Shown here piece by piece: positions 47,402 to 57,834 of a stretch of 64,000 bases of DNA. The DNA is from Azadirachta indica. Its lineage: Eukaryota > Streptophyta > Magnoliopsida > Sapindales > Meliaceae. The notes below the pieces were generated by a model. The model saw only the letters and a list, made by a program, of their open reading frames with translations. It was not told the origin of the DNA and did no database searches. Numbering within the stretch: position 1 is the first letter of the stretch; every line of letters starts with the position of its first letter. The stretch is from NCBI GenBank assembly GCA_022749755.1, contig CM040448.1:8926481-8990480 (forward strand), given 5' to 3'. The position numbers were made by a program, and so were the translations under genes.

Positions 47402-48560
47402 GATAATTTACCCCCAGAATTTGACAAAAATGACACTTTCACACCTTACTTTCATAAACTTACGTTTTCACCCCTTTTGTCAATTTCTATATGAAGTTTT
47501 ATCTGTGGAGTCCATATTGTGTGTGAAGTTAAAATTTAGATCTCAATTTTAAATATGCTCATTTAAGTCCTCTTAGATAATTTTTTTGACATAATTTATA
47601 AAAATTATTATTATTTAAATACATTAGAAATTTTGAAGAATAGAAACTCAAAGTACTTTATGAGTAAACACTAGGCATTTTTAAATGAGCAAATAAAAAT
47701 TCAGAGTGCTTTACATGTGTCAATTAATTGTTTGACTAAATTTTTTTATAAGTTAAAATTAACTAATATTAAAACAATTACAAATTCAATTAAAAATGAA
47801 GATTAAAAAATTAGTAAAAATACATGAAAACTGAAATATGAATTTTCAAGATTTTGTGTTGTATATTATGAAAAATTTTAAAATAGTATTTTAGACAATT
47901 GTTAGATCAAATTGTTTAATTAGATTAATTCTTAACCATCCAAAATTAACATTTAAAGGTCTTTTGAAGTATACTAAAAAGAAGATCTTATATTCATAGT
48001 AATCAAGCGTTTTCACTTTTATTTTTTTCTAACTTTGTTTGTAAAAATTTATAAAAAGCCTTCTTACCCATGAATCACTTTTAGTTTTTAATTTTTAAAA
48101 GAGAGAATACCCATTACCCCTTTATTTTTTGAGTTAATACTCTATTATCTTTTTATATTTTTTTTAATATCCCTTCACCCGTTAAATTCTGATCTTATTC
48201 TTTAATATTTTAAATATTTTTGATTTTAATATTTTGTGAACTAATTGAATTAAAGGGTAAATTTTTAAAAAAAAATTAGGGATGATAAAATATTAAAAAA
48301 AATATAGGAGAATGATAGGGTATTGACTTAAAAAGTAAAAGGATGATAGACATTCTTTTTTTAAAAATTTTTAATCTATTTAAGTAATAAAAATAATTTC
48401 ATATTTTAATAAATTATGTCAAAAAATTTTCTACAGTCTGAACTGATAAAATTCTAACTAAAAATTAGCAAAAAGTAAAAGGGTAAAAATGTCCTTATCT
48501 AAAAGTAAGGGTGTAGAAAATATCATTTCATTAAAATTGGGGGCAAAAATGTTATTTATC
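47402..48560. mobile_element. Long terminal-inverted-repeat element (MULE-like), non-autonomous
   Basis: The left end GATAATTTACCCCCAGAATT, with AATGACACTTTCACACCTTA and TTTTCACCCCTTTTG further in, pairs with the right end, whose reverse complement begins GATAAATAACATTTTTGCCC and later reads GATATTTTCTACACCCTTAC and CATTTTTACCCTTTTAC. Complementarity resumes internally (AATTTTTTTGACATAATTTA near 47580 against its reverse near 48405), so arms exceed 150 bp. Such long arms are typical of Mutator-like elements, which is inference. A MITE B copy is nested inside. No transposase is seen. Confidence 0.6.
48101..48356. mobile_element. MITE family B, copy 2 (nested in the long-TIR element)
   Basis: The left end GAGAGAATACCCATTACCCC, then TTTATTTTTTGAGTTAATA, and the right end TGACTTAAAAAGTAAAAGGA, then TGATAGACATTCT, are inverted repeats. 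They match copy 1 at 42786-43004, including TTTTTTTTAATATCCC and TTGAATTAAAGGGTAAA-type interior phrases. It is non-coding. Confidence 0.7.
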
Positions 48561-49209
48561 CTATATATTACTATTAATTGAGGGCACCCTACATATTATT
48601 GTAAAAATTGTTGTTAAATAATATTGTCCCTAAATTAAATTGAAGTAAGCGTCAAGTTTATTATATTAAGATACCGGATCTTGTTTCTGTTAACTTTTCT
48701 CGATCTATTACTTATCATATTTTTTTTTAATTATTGTGGTTTATTATGCAAGCATTGTTGGTGCTGATGCGGAAGTGCTTATTTTAAAAGCACTTGCCGA
48801 TGCTGATGTAGAAGTGCTTACGAGATAGTGCTTATGTCAAAGAGATTCTTGCCAAAATTTGACAACATTAGCTGTCTCCTCCTCATAATGAATAAAGCTG
48901 GCCAAATATTTTCATATGACTTCTAATTAACGGTGGTGTCTTCAAAATATATGGTAATTGATATTGTTAGATTTTAAATTTCTAAATTTATATAATAAGA
49001 CGGTTAATTTTAAAAAATAAGTAATTGAAAGAGGTCAATATTTATTCTGATGACAATACATTTATTTAATAGATTAAGAGTTGAATAAATAATTTTTAAA
49101 CTAATGAGATTATGATATATATTATATTATATTTTAAAATCTCAAACAGTTATTTTTTTGTAATTAAAAGTATAACAATTTCAAATTCAAAATCCTTAAT
49201 TGCATTATT
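48561..49209. other. Intergenic DNA
   Basis: No gene seen. A short direct repeat TGCTGATGNGGAAGTGCTTA occurs near 48760 and 48802. The rest is AT-rich. Confidence 0.45.
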
Positions 49210-49239
49210 TTATTTTTTATTTTTTTAAAATCGATGAAC

Positions 49240-50960
49240 TTACAATAATATCATCTAAAAACATTAAACACCTTGAATTTGTGCTTTATAAAGTACACCT
49301 AAACCTTTCTAGAATAATCATCGATGAAACTGATGAAATAATTAAAACTTCCATATGATGCAACTGGTGATGGTCTCCACACATCAGTATGAATATAATC
49401 AAGAATACCTTTACTAATATGAGATGAAGTGTTAAAACTGACTCTATTTTGCTTTTCCAAAATACAAAATTTATAGAATTTCAATTTCCATCCGTTTACA
49501 CCGCTTAAAAGGTACCTCTTATATAACTTATGTAGTCCACGTTCGCTGAGGTAACCTAACTGTATATGCCATTATTTGATATTGTCATTACTCGGGTCAG
49601 TATGTGTAGCAACAACAGCTCCACCTAAAACAATATCTCCCAGCAGCTTGTACAAGTTCTTAACTTTTTTTCTTTTCATTACTACAAGAGCTTCTTTGTA
49701 GACTTTTAATAATCCATCTTTGGAAAAGAAACTATAACCCAATGAATCTATGGTTCCCAAGGGAATCAGATTTTTCTTCAACTCAGAAATATGCTAAACA
49801 TTACCCAGTATTCTAATAGTTCCATGATGCATCCTTATTTTCATTTTACTGATTCTAATAACCTTGCAAGAAGCATCATTATCCATCAAAACAGAACTAG
49901 CGTCACAAGATTTGTAGGTATTAAACCATTCTTTGGAAGAACAAATATGATATATGCATCCAAAGTCAAATATCTAGGATTTTGAAAGAGATCTTCCACT
50001 TATATATGCCAATAACATATCCCCTTCTTCATCGTTATTAGATTTGTTGTTGACTATATTTACTTCGGTTGGCTTTTGATTCTTCCTTGTTTCTATGTCC
50101 TTCTTCAATTCATTGTAAAATATTTTAATATGCCCCTTCTTATGGCAGTAATGATACTCCATATCTTTCCTTAGGCGTGACTTGGAACGAATATTGTGGC
50201 CAAAATTTCTTCTACGAGATTTACTTCTACCATATCTCAATTTTGCCTTGTTATCTTTTCTTACAACAAGACCTTCAGCTTGAGAAAAACTACTTGGTTG
50301 CTTAATCTTATCAATCTTCAAAAGAGTAGTTGAGATCTCATTCACCGTGAGAGTTTGCTTGCCAACTAGTAGTTTGGTTACCAAAACCTCGTATGATTTT
50401 GGTAAATAAGCCAATAGAATAATTGCTTGTTCTTCTTCATCAATCTTGACCTCTATACTTTGAAGCTGAGTAATACATTTATTAAACTTATTGACGTGGC
50501 TTGATGCATCTGTACCCTATTGTATCTTTAACTCGTATAGCTCCTTCGTCAAATAAAATTTATTTGTCAAATATTTTGACATATAGAACTTTTCTAATTT
50601 CTCCCATAACTTTGCCAGAAAAGTTGAATTTAACATAGTATACTTAATTTCTGGAGCAAAACTAAGTCAAATTGTGCTTACAGCTTTTGCTTTTAGTTCT
50701 TACCAATCACCATCTTCCATATCTTTTACCTATTATCAAGCAATATTTTAAAAAGACCTTATTGTACTAATATATCTTTTACAGTACTTTATCAAATACT
50801 AAAGTTATTTTGGCCATCAAAAGGTATTAAATCTTTAGACTAGCCATAAACTCTACAATTGATTATTATATTTCAAAGCTTACAACAAACCTTGACGTAA
50901 ATAGTACACTTTGAAAAATTCCTATTAAAGATTAGGGAGATTACAATGGTCATACTTAAA
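49240..50960 (-). pseudogene. Copia gag-pol remnant
   Basis: Gag reads LWEKLEKFYMSKYLTNKFYL, then INTQLQSIEVK-like sequence and MAYLPKSYEVLVTKLLVGKQ, the normal gag core. Stops replace residues in W*EL, TI*LS and KIQ*GTD. The zinc knuckle is YHYCHKKGHIKIFYN, with the first and last cysteines of CX2CX4HX4C replaced. The pre-integrase block KKNLIPLGTIDSLGYSF through VKNLYKLLGDIV follows. Integrase reaches IDDYSRKV, where the conserved Trp codon is TAG, and then VYFIKHKFKVF before the break. The longest open pieces are 146, 69 and 61 codons. Confidence 0.88.
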
Positions 50961-51040
50961 ATTTAGATTTCTTACGCAATTATAACCCTTTTAATAGAAT
51001 TTTTCTCATGCAAGTATTCACCTCAGGTGAATTTTTGGCT

Positions 51041-51051
51041 TTGATGCCACT
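51041..51051 (-). other. Primer-binding site of the second Copia element
   Basis: GCTTTGATGCCA (51039-51050) on the plus strand abuts the LTR. Its complement TGGCATCAAAGC is the initiator-tRNA-Met primer site with two changes. Confidence 0.75.
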
Positions 51052-51670
51052 TGTTGAGTTATTTAATGACCCAATATTTCCCAAAATATAAAACTTATAA
51101 AATATAATAATTAAAAAATCTAAATAATGGTAAAATTGACAAACATGCAACAATATAAAGTAAAGAATACAAAAAAAAATTGAACGAGGTTTTGTGAATA
51201 TTATCTACATTCTCGGTACTTCAAATACTCTAATTAAATTGAAAGATAATACAAAATTTGGGTACAACTTGCAAACACCCACAACTTAAATGAGCTCAAA
51301 AGTAAAACTTACAGGATATTTAAGCAACACTATAAATCTTACAAAGTTGGGAATCTAAATTTAAAACATCTTGTCTTCAACCTCAAAACAACCGTCCAAA
51401 CTAGTTTCTTTCTCCTTTGATTTGGGCTCTCTCTCTCTCTCTCTCTCTCTTTGTTCTCTCTCAATTTTTCTTTTATGCAATTAGAAATGAGAGAAGTGTT
51501 TTATTTATAGGCCATTTGAGGGCCATAAAAGTTAAAGAAATTAAGCAAATTTGAGGTGAGTCTTTACATATGGAGGCCAATGATTTTTTTCTACTGACCA
51601 CTACTGTTTTTTAAATGCTTTACATTTTAAAATTTACAGTTGGGTGTTGAAAATAAGTTATATTTCAACA
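51052..51670 (-). repeat. 5' LTR of the second Copia element
   Basis: It runs from TGTTGAGTTATT to ATTTCAACA, giving 6-bp inverted ends TGTTGA/TCAACA. On the minus strand a TATA-like CTATAAATAAAACA lies near 51503-51516, followed by a GA-rich leader (51424-51452). This is a plausible promoter and transcript start. The outer boundary is inferred from the inverted ends because no second LTR exists for comparison. Confidence 0.7.
51428..51452. repeat. (CT)n microsatellite within the LTR
   Basis: About twelve CT dinucleotides, GA on the transcribed strand, a common leader feature of plant retroelements. Confidence 0.9.
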
Positions 51671-53640
51671 ATATATATAAAATATATTAAGAATTGACAA
51701 ATAGTGTACTTTCAAAGTTCAACTGTGATTTTTTTGATCTTACCTCTTTAATATGCACAAATACATACGACTACAGAAATAATAATAATAATCATAAATA
51801 ATTATAATAATATGCATGCATGCATAAAAAAATTATAAGTTTACAATAATAATAATAGTAAAGCGGCGGTTGACCTAATTAAATCTAGTGTTTTACTCAC
51901 ACACACACGGGTAAACTTATGCACGTACAGATACACGCAAGCCAAATAAAGTTGTATCCTTGAAAATAAAGTAAAATAAATTGAATTAAAATATAAAAAT
52001 TAAACAACATATATATTAAAAATTGAATATTTAATTATTGAAATATTAGACTTACAAATTTTATATTCAAAAATTGAAGATTTGAGTACGATTTAGAGAA
52101 TTTGGTAAAATTACAAGGGATTTCTTTTTAAATTTTTAGTGTTTTGTGTTATGTATTTCCTTGAAAATTGAATATTTATAGCAACAGCTTTGTTTCTGCG
52201 AAATTTTCTTTTTATCCTAAAAGATTTAAAAAAAATAAAAAATTTTATGAATTTATTTTATTTGAATTTGATTCTTGTGAATTCAAACATTATCAATTAA
52301 AGGATGACTCATAATTCATTCCTCATTCCACGAGACAATTATTAAGGTATTCATTCTTTTTGAGTACAAAAATCTAGGCAACTACAAAAAGTTCTCTCAA
52401 AATTTTGATCCTGTTGGTTACAGTTATTTAGATTACCATTAAACCTGACTTAAATCCTTTCTTTTTAAAAAACATAATACATATACTCTTAATTGTTTTA
52501 TTTCATAAAAGAAGTTAAATGCAATTTTTCGTATTGGTTCATGGATCAATGAATTGTTATAATACATAATCCTCCTACCAAATGTCTTTGTAGGTCTTGA
52601 CACATTCAAATAAAATTATCTTTTTACCATAAGAAATTTAAAATTCCCAATCCTGCCCCATTTCTTTTCAAAATTCTCTTTAGCTTGTATATGTTCGTGG
52701 GATTATGAAATCTTTATAGGAAAAATTCCATGCCTTGGGCAGAAGTACATGGTCAAATGGTAGACAACTTTCAATACACAACATAAAATAAAACTTGTTT
52801 TGAACCTCAAATGTCATGATTTCTCCAGCAAAAGATTGTCTAAGGTTCAAAGTTCGTGTAGGGACATACAAAATCAGATTTAGTTTCGTGTCTATAAAAA
52901 CCAAATCGAGCAAGAAATATATATATTATGAAATTAAATCGAATAGAATCAAACTAATCCAAATCTGGTTCTTGGGTTGTACTTCTATTCTACTTTATTT
53001 CTGAGTTTTAGTTATTTTAAAATTTTTCATATGAGTCCCTAATTTATATGATAAATATAAAAAATGAATAATGTTTTTAAAGTATAATATTTTCTCCTAT
53101 TTTTATATAAATTTTGTTAAAAAAAATTATAAAAATATTATATGTTTTTATAATTTATTAAAATATTAGGGTTATATAAAATTTTACAATAAGTTTTGGG
53201 AACTAATTGTTTAGGAACCGACTAAAATTGAACTTATTTTTTAAAACAAATTGAACCAAATCGAATACTTTGGTTCGATTCGATTTGGTTCAATTCAGTT
53301 GGGCATTTTTATCCAGTTCTAATTGGTGGCCTCAAAAAAAAAATAAGAATATAAAAAATATTTGAAAGAAATTCTTTTCCAACTCTTGATGATGAAGGTA
53401 ACTTGTTGAGAAGTTTAAGTAAGTTATAAGAATTAGTTGTAAATCTAATTCAATCATATAAAAATGATTACTTTGATAAGTGTTTTTTTAAAGTTATTAT
53501 TCTTTCTTCAATTTTTTCGGTGTTTGGAAGAAACTTGAACCTACTTTCTTCTTTAGATTTTGTTGTTTGAGACTTTTAAGATGAACTATGTATCCATTTT
53601 ATTAATACTGGAGGCATTTCGATTGTCAATTTCATTTTCT
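51671..53640. other. Intergenic DNA with minor repeats
   Basis: No gene recognised. It has an AAT-rich tract near 51780-51860 and, at about 52900-53330, phrases such as AACCAAATCGAG and GGTTCGATTCGATTTGGTTC. Those recall non-autonomous DNA elements rich in AACCGAA motifs. The boundaries of that possible element are not clear. Similar AAACCGAA phrases occur at 41345-41370 in transporter intron 1. Confidence 0.4.
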
Positions 53641-53647
53641 AATACAG

Positions 53648-53920
53648 TATCTTTTTTTATTAATGATCTCATTCCTAGTATTTGAACTAGCGGCAAACAT
53701 AGATCTAAACATAGAATTCTTTTTTAAATTATTTTCCTAAAACTACCTACTGCGTTCACTAATCAACAGACTTACAATACTATTTCCTCTTTTATTAATA
53801 ATCTTATCCCTAGTATTTGAAATGGAGATAGATATAGATTTAAACATAGAACTAATTTTTAAATTATTTTTGTTGCAACGACCTACTGCATTTACTAACC
53901 AATAGACTGACAACACCATT
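53648..53920. repeat. Two-copy tandem duplication, unit about 138 bp
   Basis: Copy 1 (53648-53780) and copy 2 (53786-53920) share TTTTTATTAATGATCTCATT versus TTTTATTAATAATCTTATCC, CCTAGTATTTGAA, ATAGATNTAAACATAGAA, TTTTTAAATTATTTT, ACCTACTGC and TTCACTAATCAACAGACT versus TTTACTAACCAATAGACT. They are roughly 80 percent alike by eye. Non-coding. Confidence 0.75.
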
Positions 53921-53992
53921 ACTCAGTTTAAACTACAGAGACCATAATAGAATGATTTCCTAGTTGTATTAAAATAATTCTAAATATATTTA

Positions 53993-54416
53993 GGGACCGT
54001 TTGATATACTTTTTCAAATAAAGTTTTTTAAAGTAGAAGTTTTATCTATAAAACTTTTATGAGTAGAGTTTTTATTAATAAAAATTTATTAATCGTTTGA
54101 TTGTCAAATGGTTTTTGAGAAAAATTTAAGTAATTACTTTAATAGACAGATTTTTAATGTTTTATTTTAAAGAAATTACGTAAAACTTTTAAAATAAAGT
54201 AAGGATATTTTACATAATTTAATCTTTTAAAAAAGTTGATAAATCTCTACTGCCAAAAACCTAAATTTTAGACTTCTTCCAATAGAAAGAAACTGTTTTT
54301 TTAATTCTCAAAAACTCTTTTTTATTGTTAACCAAATAATATTAAAAAATTTGAAAAAAGATTTTATCATTGAAAAAATCCTTATTACCAATTAAAAAAC
54401 CAAACCAAATAGGCAC
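53993..54416. mobile_element. MITE family A, copy 2
   Basis: The ends GGGACCGTTTGATATAC and CCAAACCAAATAGGCACT are imperfect inverted repeats. The interior matches the copy in transporter intron 1 (TTTTTCAAATAAAGTTTT, AAAAATTTATTAATCGTTTG, AATTACTTTAATAGACAG). This copy lacks the nested MITE and so shows the empty site. Confidence 0.7.
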
Positions 54417-55920
54417 TTAAATATCTAAATCTAAATCCTTGCTTCTTTTTAAACTCACGTACCAAAAAGAGAAGATTGAATAATTAAAGAGAAATTGGTG
54501 TAGAAATTAAAATTTAATGCTAATAAATGCTTGACAATAAAATTCTGCAACAAAATAAATTGAATTAAAGCATAAAATTAAATAACACATATATCAAAAA
54601 TTAAAAATTCATGAATTATTGAAATATTGTACTTACAAATTCTGATCTTCTAAAAGTTAAAATTTGAGTACAACTTGGAGAATTTTGGTAACTAGGGGAA
54701 ATTATAAGGAAATTTTTCGAGCTCAGAAAGTTTTTCTAAATTGTAAAGCTTAAATTTTCTAACTTCTTTGTTAATTTGACTTATTTACTGTAAAGACTCA
54801 AGACTTGAACGACTGATATAATAATTTGGAATACAGCTAGATCTCAAAAGCATTTGTCAAATGTATTATTGTTGGCAAATGCTAATAGATTCTTCTGCTG
54901 CATTCCCATTGTTTCTACTGTATACTTTTGCTTTTGACTTCTCTTCTAAAATTTTAGAGATTCTGAAAGATTCCTCTGCCAGATTCCACAAGTTATTTTC
55001 TGACTCCTTCACATGCTCTTGCTTTCTTTTGTTCCAAATATTCCAATTTCACGTTCAGGCTATTGCATTCTTAACAAAAATATATAGCAACTCTTAGTAA
55101 TTAATTTTTTTACTTTTTAAAAAATGCTAAAGCAATCATCTTCATTTGATTGAGCTAAGTAATTAATATATTTTGAAAATAAAAACAATTAAAATTAAAA
55201 ATAAAAATTGACTTCACTTTTATTATAATTAAATTTATTTTTAAATATTATATATTAGTTCAATTGTTGGTTGTTGTGAATTGTATGTTATAGTCTACTT
55301 TCATAAAATTTGATAAAGCTGCTTAATAATATATATATATATATATATATATAATCTAGATCGGGAGATAGAGAATCTAAAAGCATCCAAATTCATTATC
55401 TTCATTATCTGCACATCTTTCTGTCATTAATTTAAATTAATTGCATAAGTACCTTTTTCTTCGAGTAAAACTGAAAGAGAAAGGAAAAAGAAAGAAGAAG
55501 ACCGAAAGAGAAATTAAAGAAAAACAATGATTAGAAACCGAAGAAATCAATGAGAACAAGAAGAGTAAGAAGTTCGGGACCGCAAGGAGAAAAGATGAAG
55601 AGATTTAGGAATTTTCTTTTATTGTATAATTATTTTTATTAGATATTAATTTATTTTTATATTTATTTTTAAATTATAATGACTATTTTATCTTTATATA
55701 TAAAAAATAATGATATTTTTTAATTCTTAATTCTTAATTTTAAGTTATAATGATTATTATGCCATTTTTCGGCCAAAAATTTTAGAAGGAATCTTATGCT
55801 AAATATTTCGGCTTGGGCATTTACGAAGATTACGAAGAAATACTATAAAGTAAATATTCCATTAAAAAAAAAAGCCCGGATTTTTTTTTTTTCCATTTTT
55901 GCATATCATTAATTCTTGTA
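54417..55920. other. Intergenic DNA upstream of the PHO1 relic
   Basis: AT-rich DNA with a (TA)n run at 55329-55353 and a purine-rich block at 55465-55610. That block may be leftover leader sequence of the PHO1 relic, but this is a guess. The 78-codon frame at 54861-55097 has no family motif. Sequence at 54540-54720 resembles 51960-52140 (AAAATAAATTGAATTAAA, AAATATTNNACTTACAAATT), hinting at another dispersed repeat. Confidence 0.4.
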
Positions 55921-55921
55921 G

Positions 55922-57649
55922 ATCACCTCACGAAATGCAGCAAAATCTAACATGAAAATGATGGATAATTCCTACCTTGAGGAGCTGAATGAGTCCATTA
56001 TACGAAGAAATATTTGCTTATATCTCTGAAAGTTTGATCCGACGTATATACTATTAGAGGTTCCCAAGCTCATGGAAGTAGTTATTCATCAAGCATTTCT
56101 CAAATTCAAACCGAAGTAAAGGCATGAACATCTTAAGACCAACAGCCAAGAGAGAAAGACATAGAACAACATTTTCTGCAGGTAAAATAATTCTTATTCA
56201 GCTTGATTAATTAACTAATTTGAAGACATAAATCATATACATTCTTTACATTTGGATTTGTCTGGAGTTGTTTTCTTTTCCCTTTAACAAATTAGTGGGA
56301 AACTCTTGCGGGGTTTCTCTATGGATGCACAGCTGCTGTTGTAATAGCCCTCATTTCAATAATATGTGCCCACAATATTTTGGAGAAGGCAGGACAGAGA
56401 AAATACATGGACAACACGTTTCCCCTTTACATTAACATAATTTACAAGTTTGACAAGTTATGAAAATTTTCTTCTTGCAGTTTGTTTGCGTTCATTGTCC
56501 TGCATATGCTTATGTATGCTGCCAATTTATACTTCTGGAGGAAATATCAAGTGAACTATTTTTTCATATTTGGTTTCAAGCAGGAAACTGAGTTGGGCTA
56601 CTGGCAAGTTTTACTTCTCGGTTTTACCATTTCGGTACTAGCTCTACTTACAGTGCTTAGCAACCTTGACATGGACATAGACTCCAGAACAAAAGATTAC
56701 AATGGATTAAGTGAAGATCTTCCTCTGATTTTGCATGTGGCACAGATCATTGAACTTGATCACTTCTAACTGTTCTGCCCAGTTTAATTTCCAAAATTAT
56801 ACGCTAAAACAAACTTCCTCCTTTTTGTTTGCAGGTTATTGCCCTGTTGTTCTCGCCGTTCAACATCTTATATCGCTTAGGTCCATTCTTCTTCGTAGTA
56901 TGCTTGTTCCACTGCATTGCTGCTCTTTCGGAAGGTAAACAAATAGTGCAGACTCTTGTAAAAATAAGAGAAAAGGATTAATTTGAAATGAAACAGTTTC
57001 TTAACCTTAAATTTGATTGCTTCCACTGCAGGTTACACTCCCAGATTTCTTCTTGGCTTATCAATTTACTAGCCAGATATGTGAAAGTGCATTATTTTCT
57101 CTGTCAATCACATAAATAACTTCTTTTATTTGTAATCAATATTTATGGAAAATTTCTATCATCAATGCTGCAGGTGCAAGCTCTTAGAAGCCTAGAGTTC
57201 TACATTTGCTACTATGGCTGGGGAGACTTCAAAGACAGACAGAACGCTTGCAAAGCTAGTGCTGTATATCAAACTTTCAACTTCGTCGTTGCTGTAATTC
57301 CATACACGTCTCGCCTCCTTCAGGTAGGCCAAACAATCTTATATTTTCAAAACATTATTGTTTAAGAAACTCTAAGGCTCTGGCAATTAAAATGTTTCTA
57401 TTTTTTTTCTCTAGTGTCTCCGACGGCAGTTTGAGGAGAAAGATCCGATGCAAGGATAAATGGACTAAAATATTTCCTGACCATTCTTGCTGTTTGCAAG
57501 AGAACAGCTCTGAGTCTCGACAAAGGTTTGCGCTGGAAAATAACTGCATTGATTTTCTCAATCAGTGCAGCAATCGTTAGTAAATCTGGAGACGTTGTTT
57601 TAGACTGGGGATTTCTTAACGGGAATTCTAAGAACCATTGGTTGAGAAA
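55922..57649 (+). pseudogene. PHO1-type phosphate exporter (SPX-EXS) pseudogene, partial
   Basis: Relics of six or seven exons encode the end of the SPX-side region (ITSRNAAKSNMKMMDNSYLE, then [19 protein letters not shown]) and most of the EXS membrane domain ([96 protein letters not shown]). Intact PHO1 proteins move phosphate into the xylem. Several lesions are visible. The donor after CCTTTAC is lost. The donor after TTTACTAGCCAG reads AT instead of GT. There is a frame slip around ALSEG. One base is missing after MQG (GGATAAATGG), and the stop TAA follows at once. The frame then resumes as [13 protein letters not shown] to [11 protein letters not shown] and ends abruptly, so the C-terminus is missing. 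The upstream SPX exons are not seen. Confidence 0.88.
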
Positions 57650-57834
57650 CTGTGTTGAATTTAATCATTTCCGACTCTGACCACGATCATTTTAGGCTCT
57701 TTGCTAGTTACTGCATCCTCATTATCCACCGTCAACAGCTGTGCATGCATCTCATGCGCTACCCTCCCACAGCCAGATGTGCATCTCACGCGCCGCCACG
57801 TTTACTGTTTGTTTCCTACACCACCAATTGAGAC
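57650..57834. other. Junction between PHO1 relic and Copia gag
   Basis: A short GC-richer stretch with two similar phrases, GCATGCATCTCATGCGC and GATGTGCATCTCACGCGC. No LTR or primer site is recognisable, so the Copia element starts here without its 5' LTR. Confidence 0.45.

Larger units (their letters stand above)
49210..51670 (-). mobile_element. Truncated Copia element (TNT1-94-like), 5' half
   Basis: On the minus strand the order is LTR (51670-51052), primer site, gag, protease region, pre-integrase and the first part of integrase. It is then cut off near 49.2 kb in the integrase core. Reverse transcriptase, RNase H and 3' LTR are absent, so the element lost its 3' half. Gag and pre-integrase sequence closely follow the plant TNT1-94 type of Copia polyprotein. 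Scattered stops make it inactive. Confidence 0.88.

Noticed and set aside
49791..49985. Plus-strand frame of 64 codons
   Set aside because: Antisense of the Copia protease region of the element at 49.2-51.7 kb.
51421..51460. Regular repeated sequence resembling an array
   Set aside because: It is a CT dinucleotide microsatellite within an LTR. No CRISPR-like repeat-spacer structure exists anywhere in the window.
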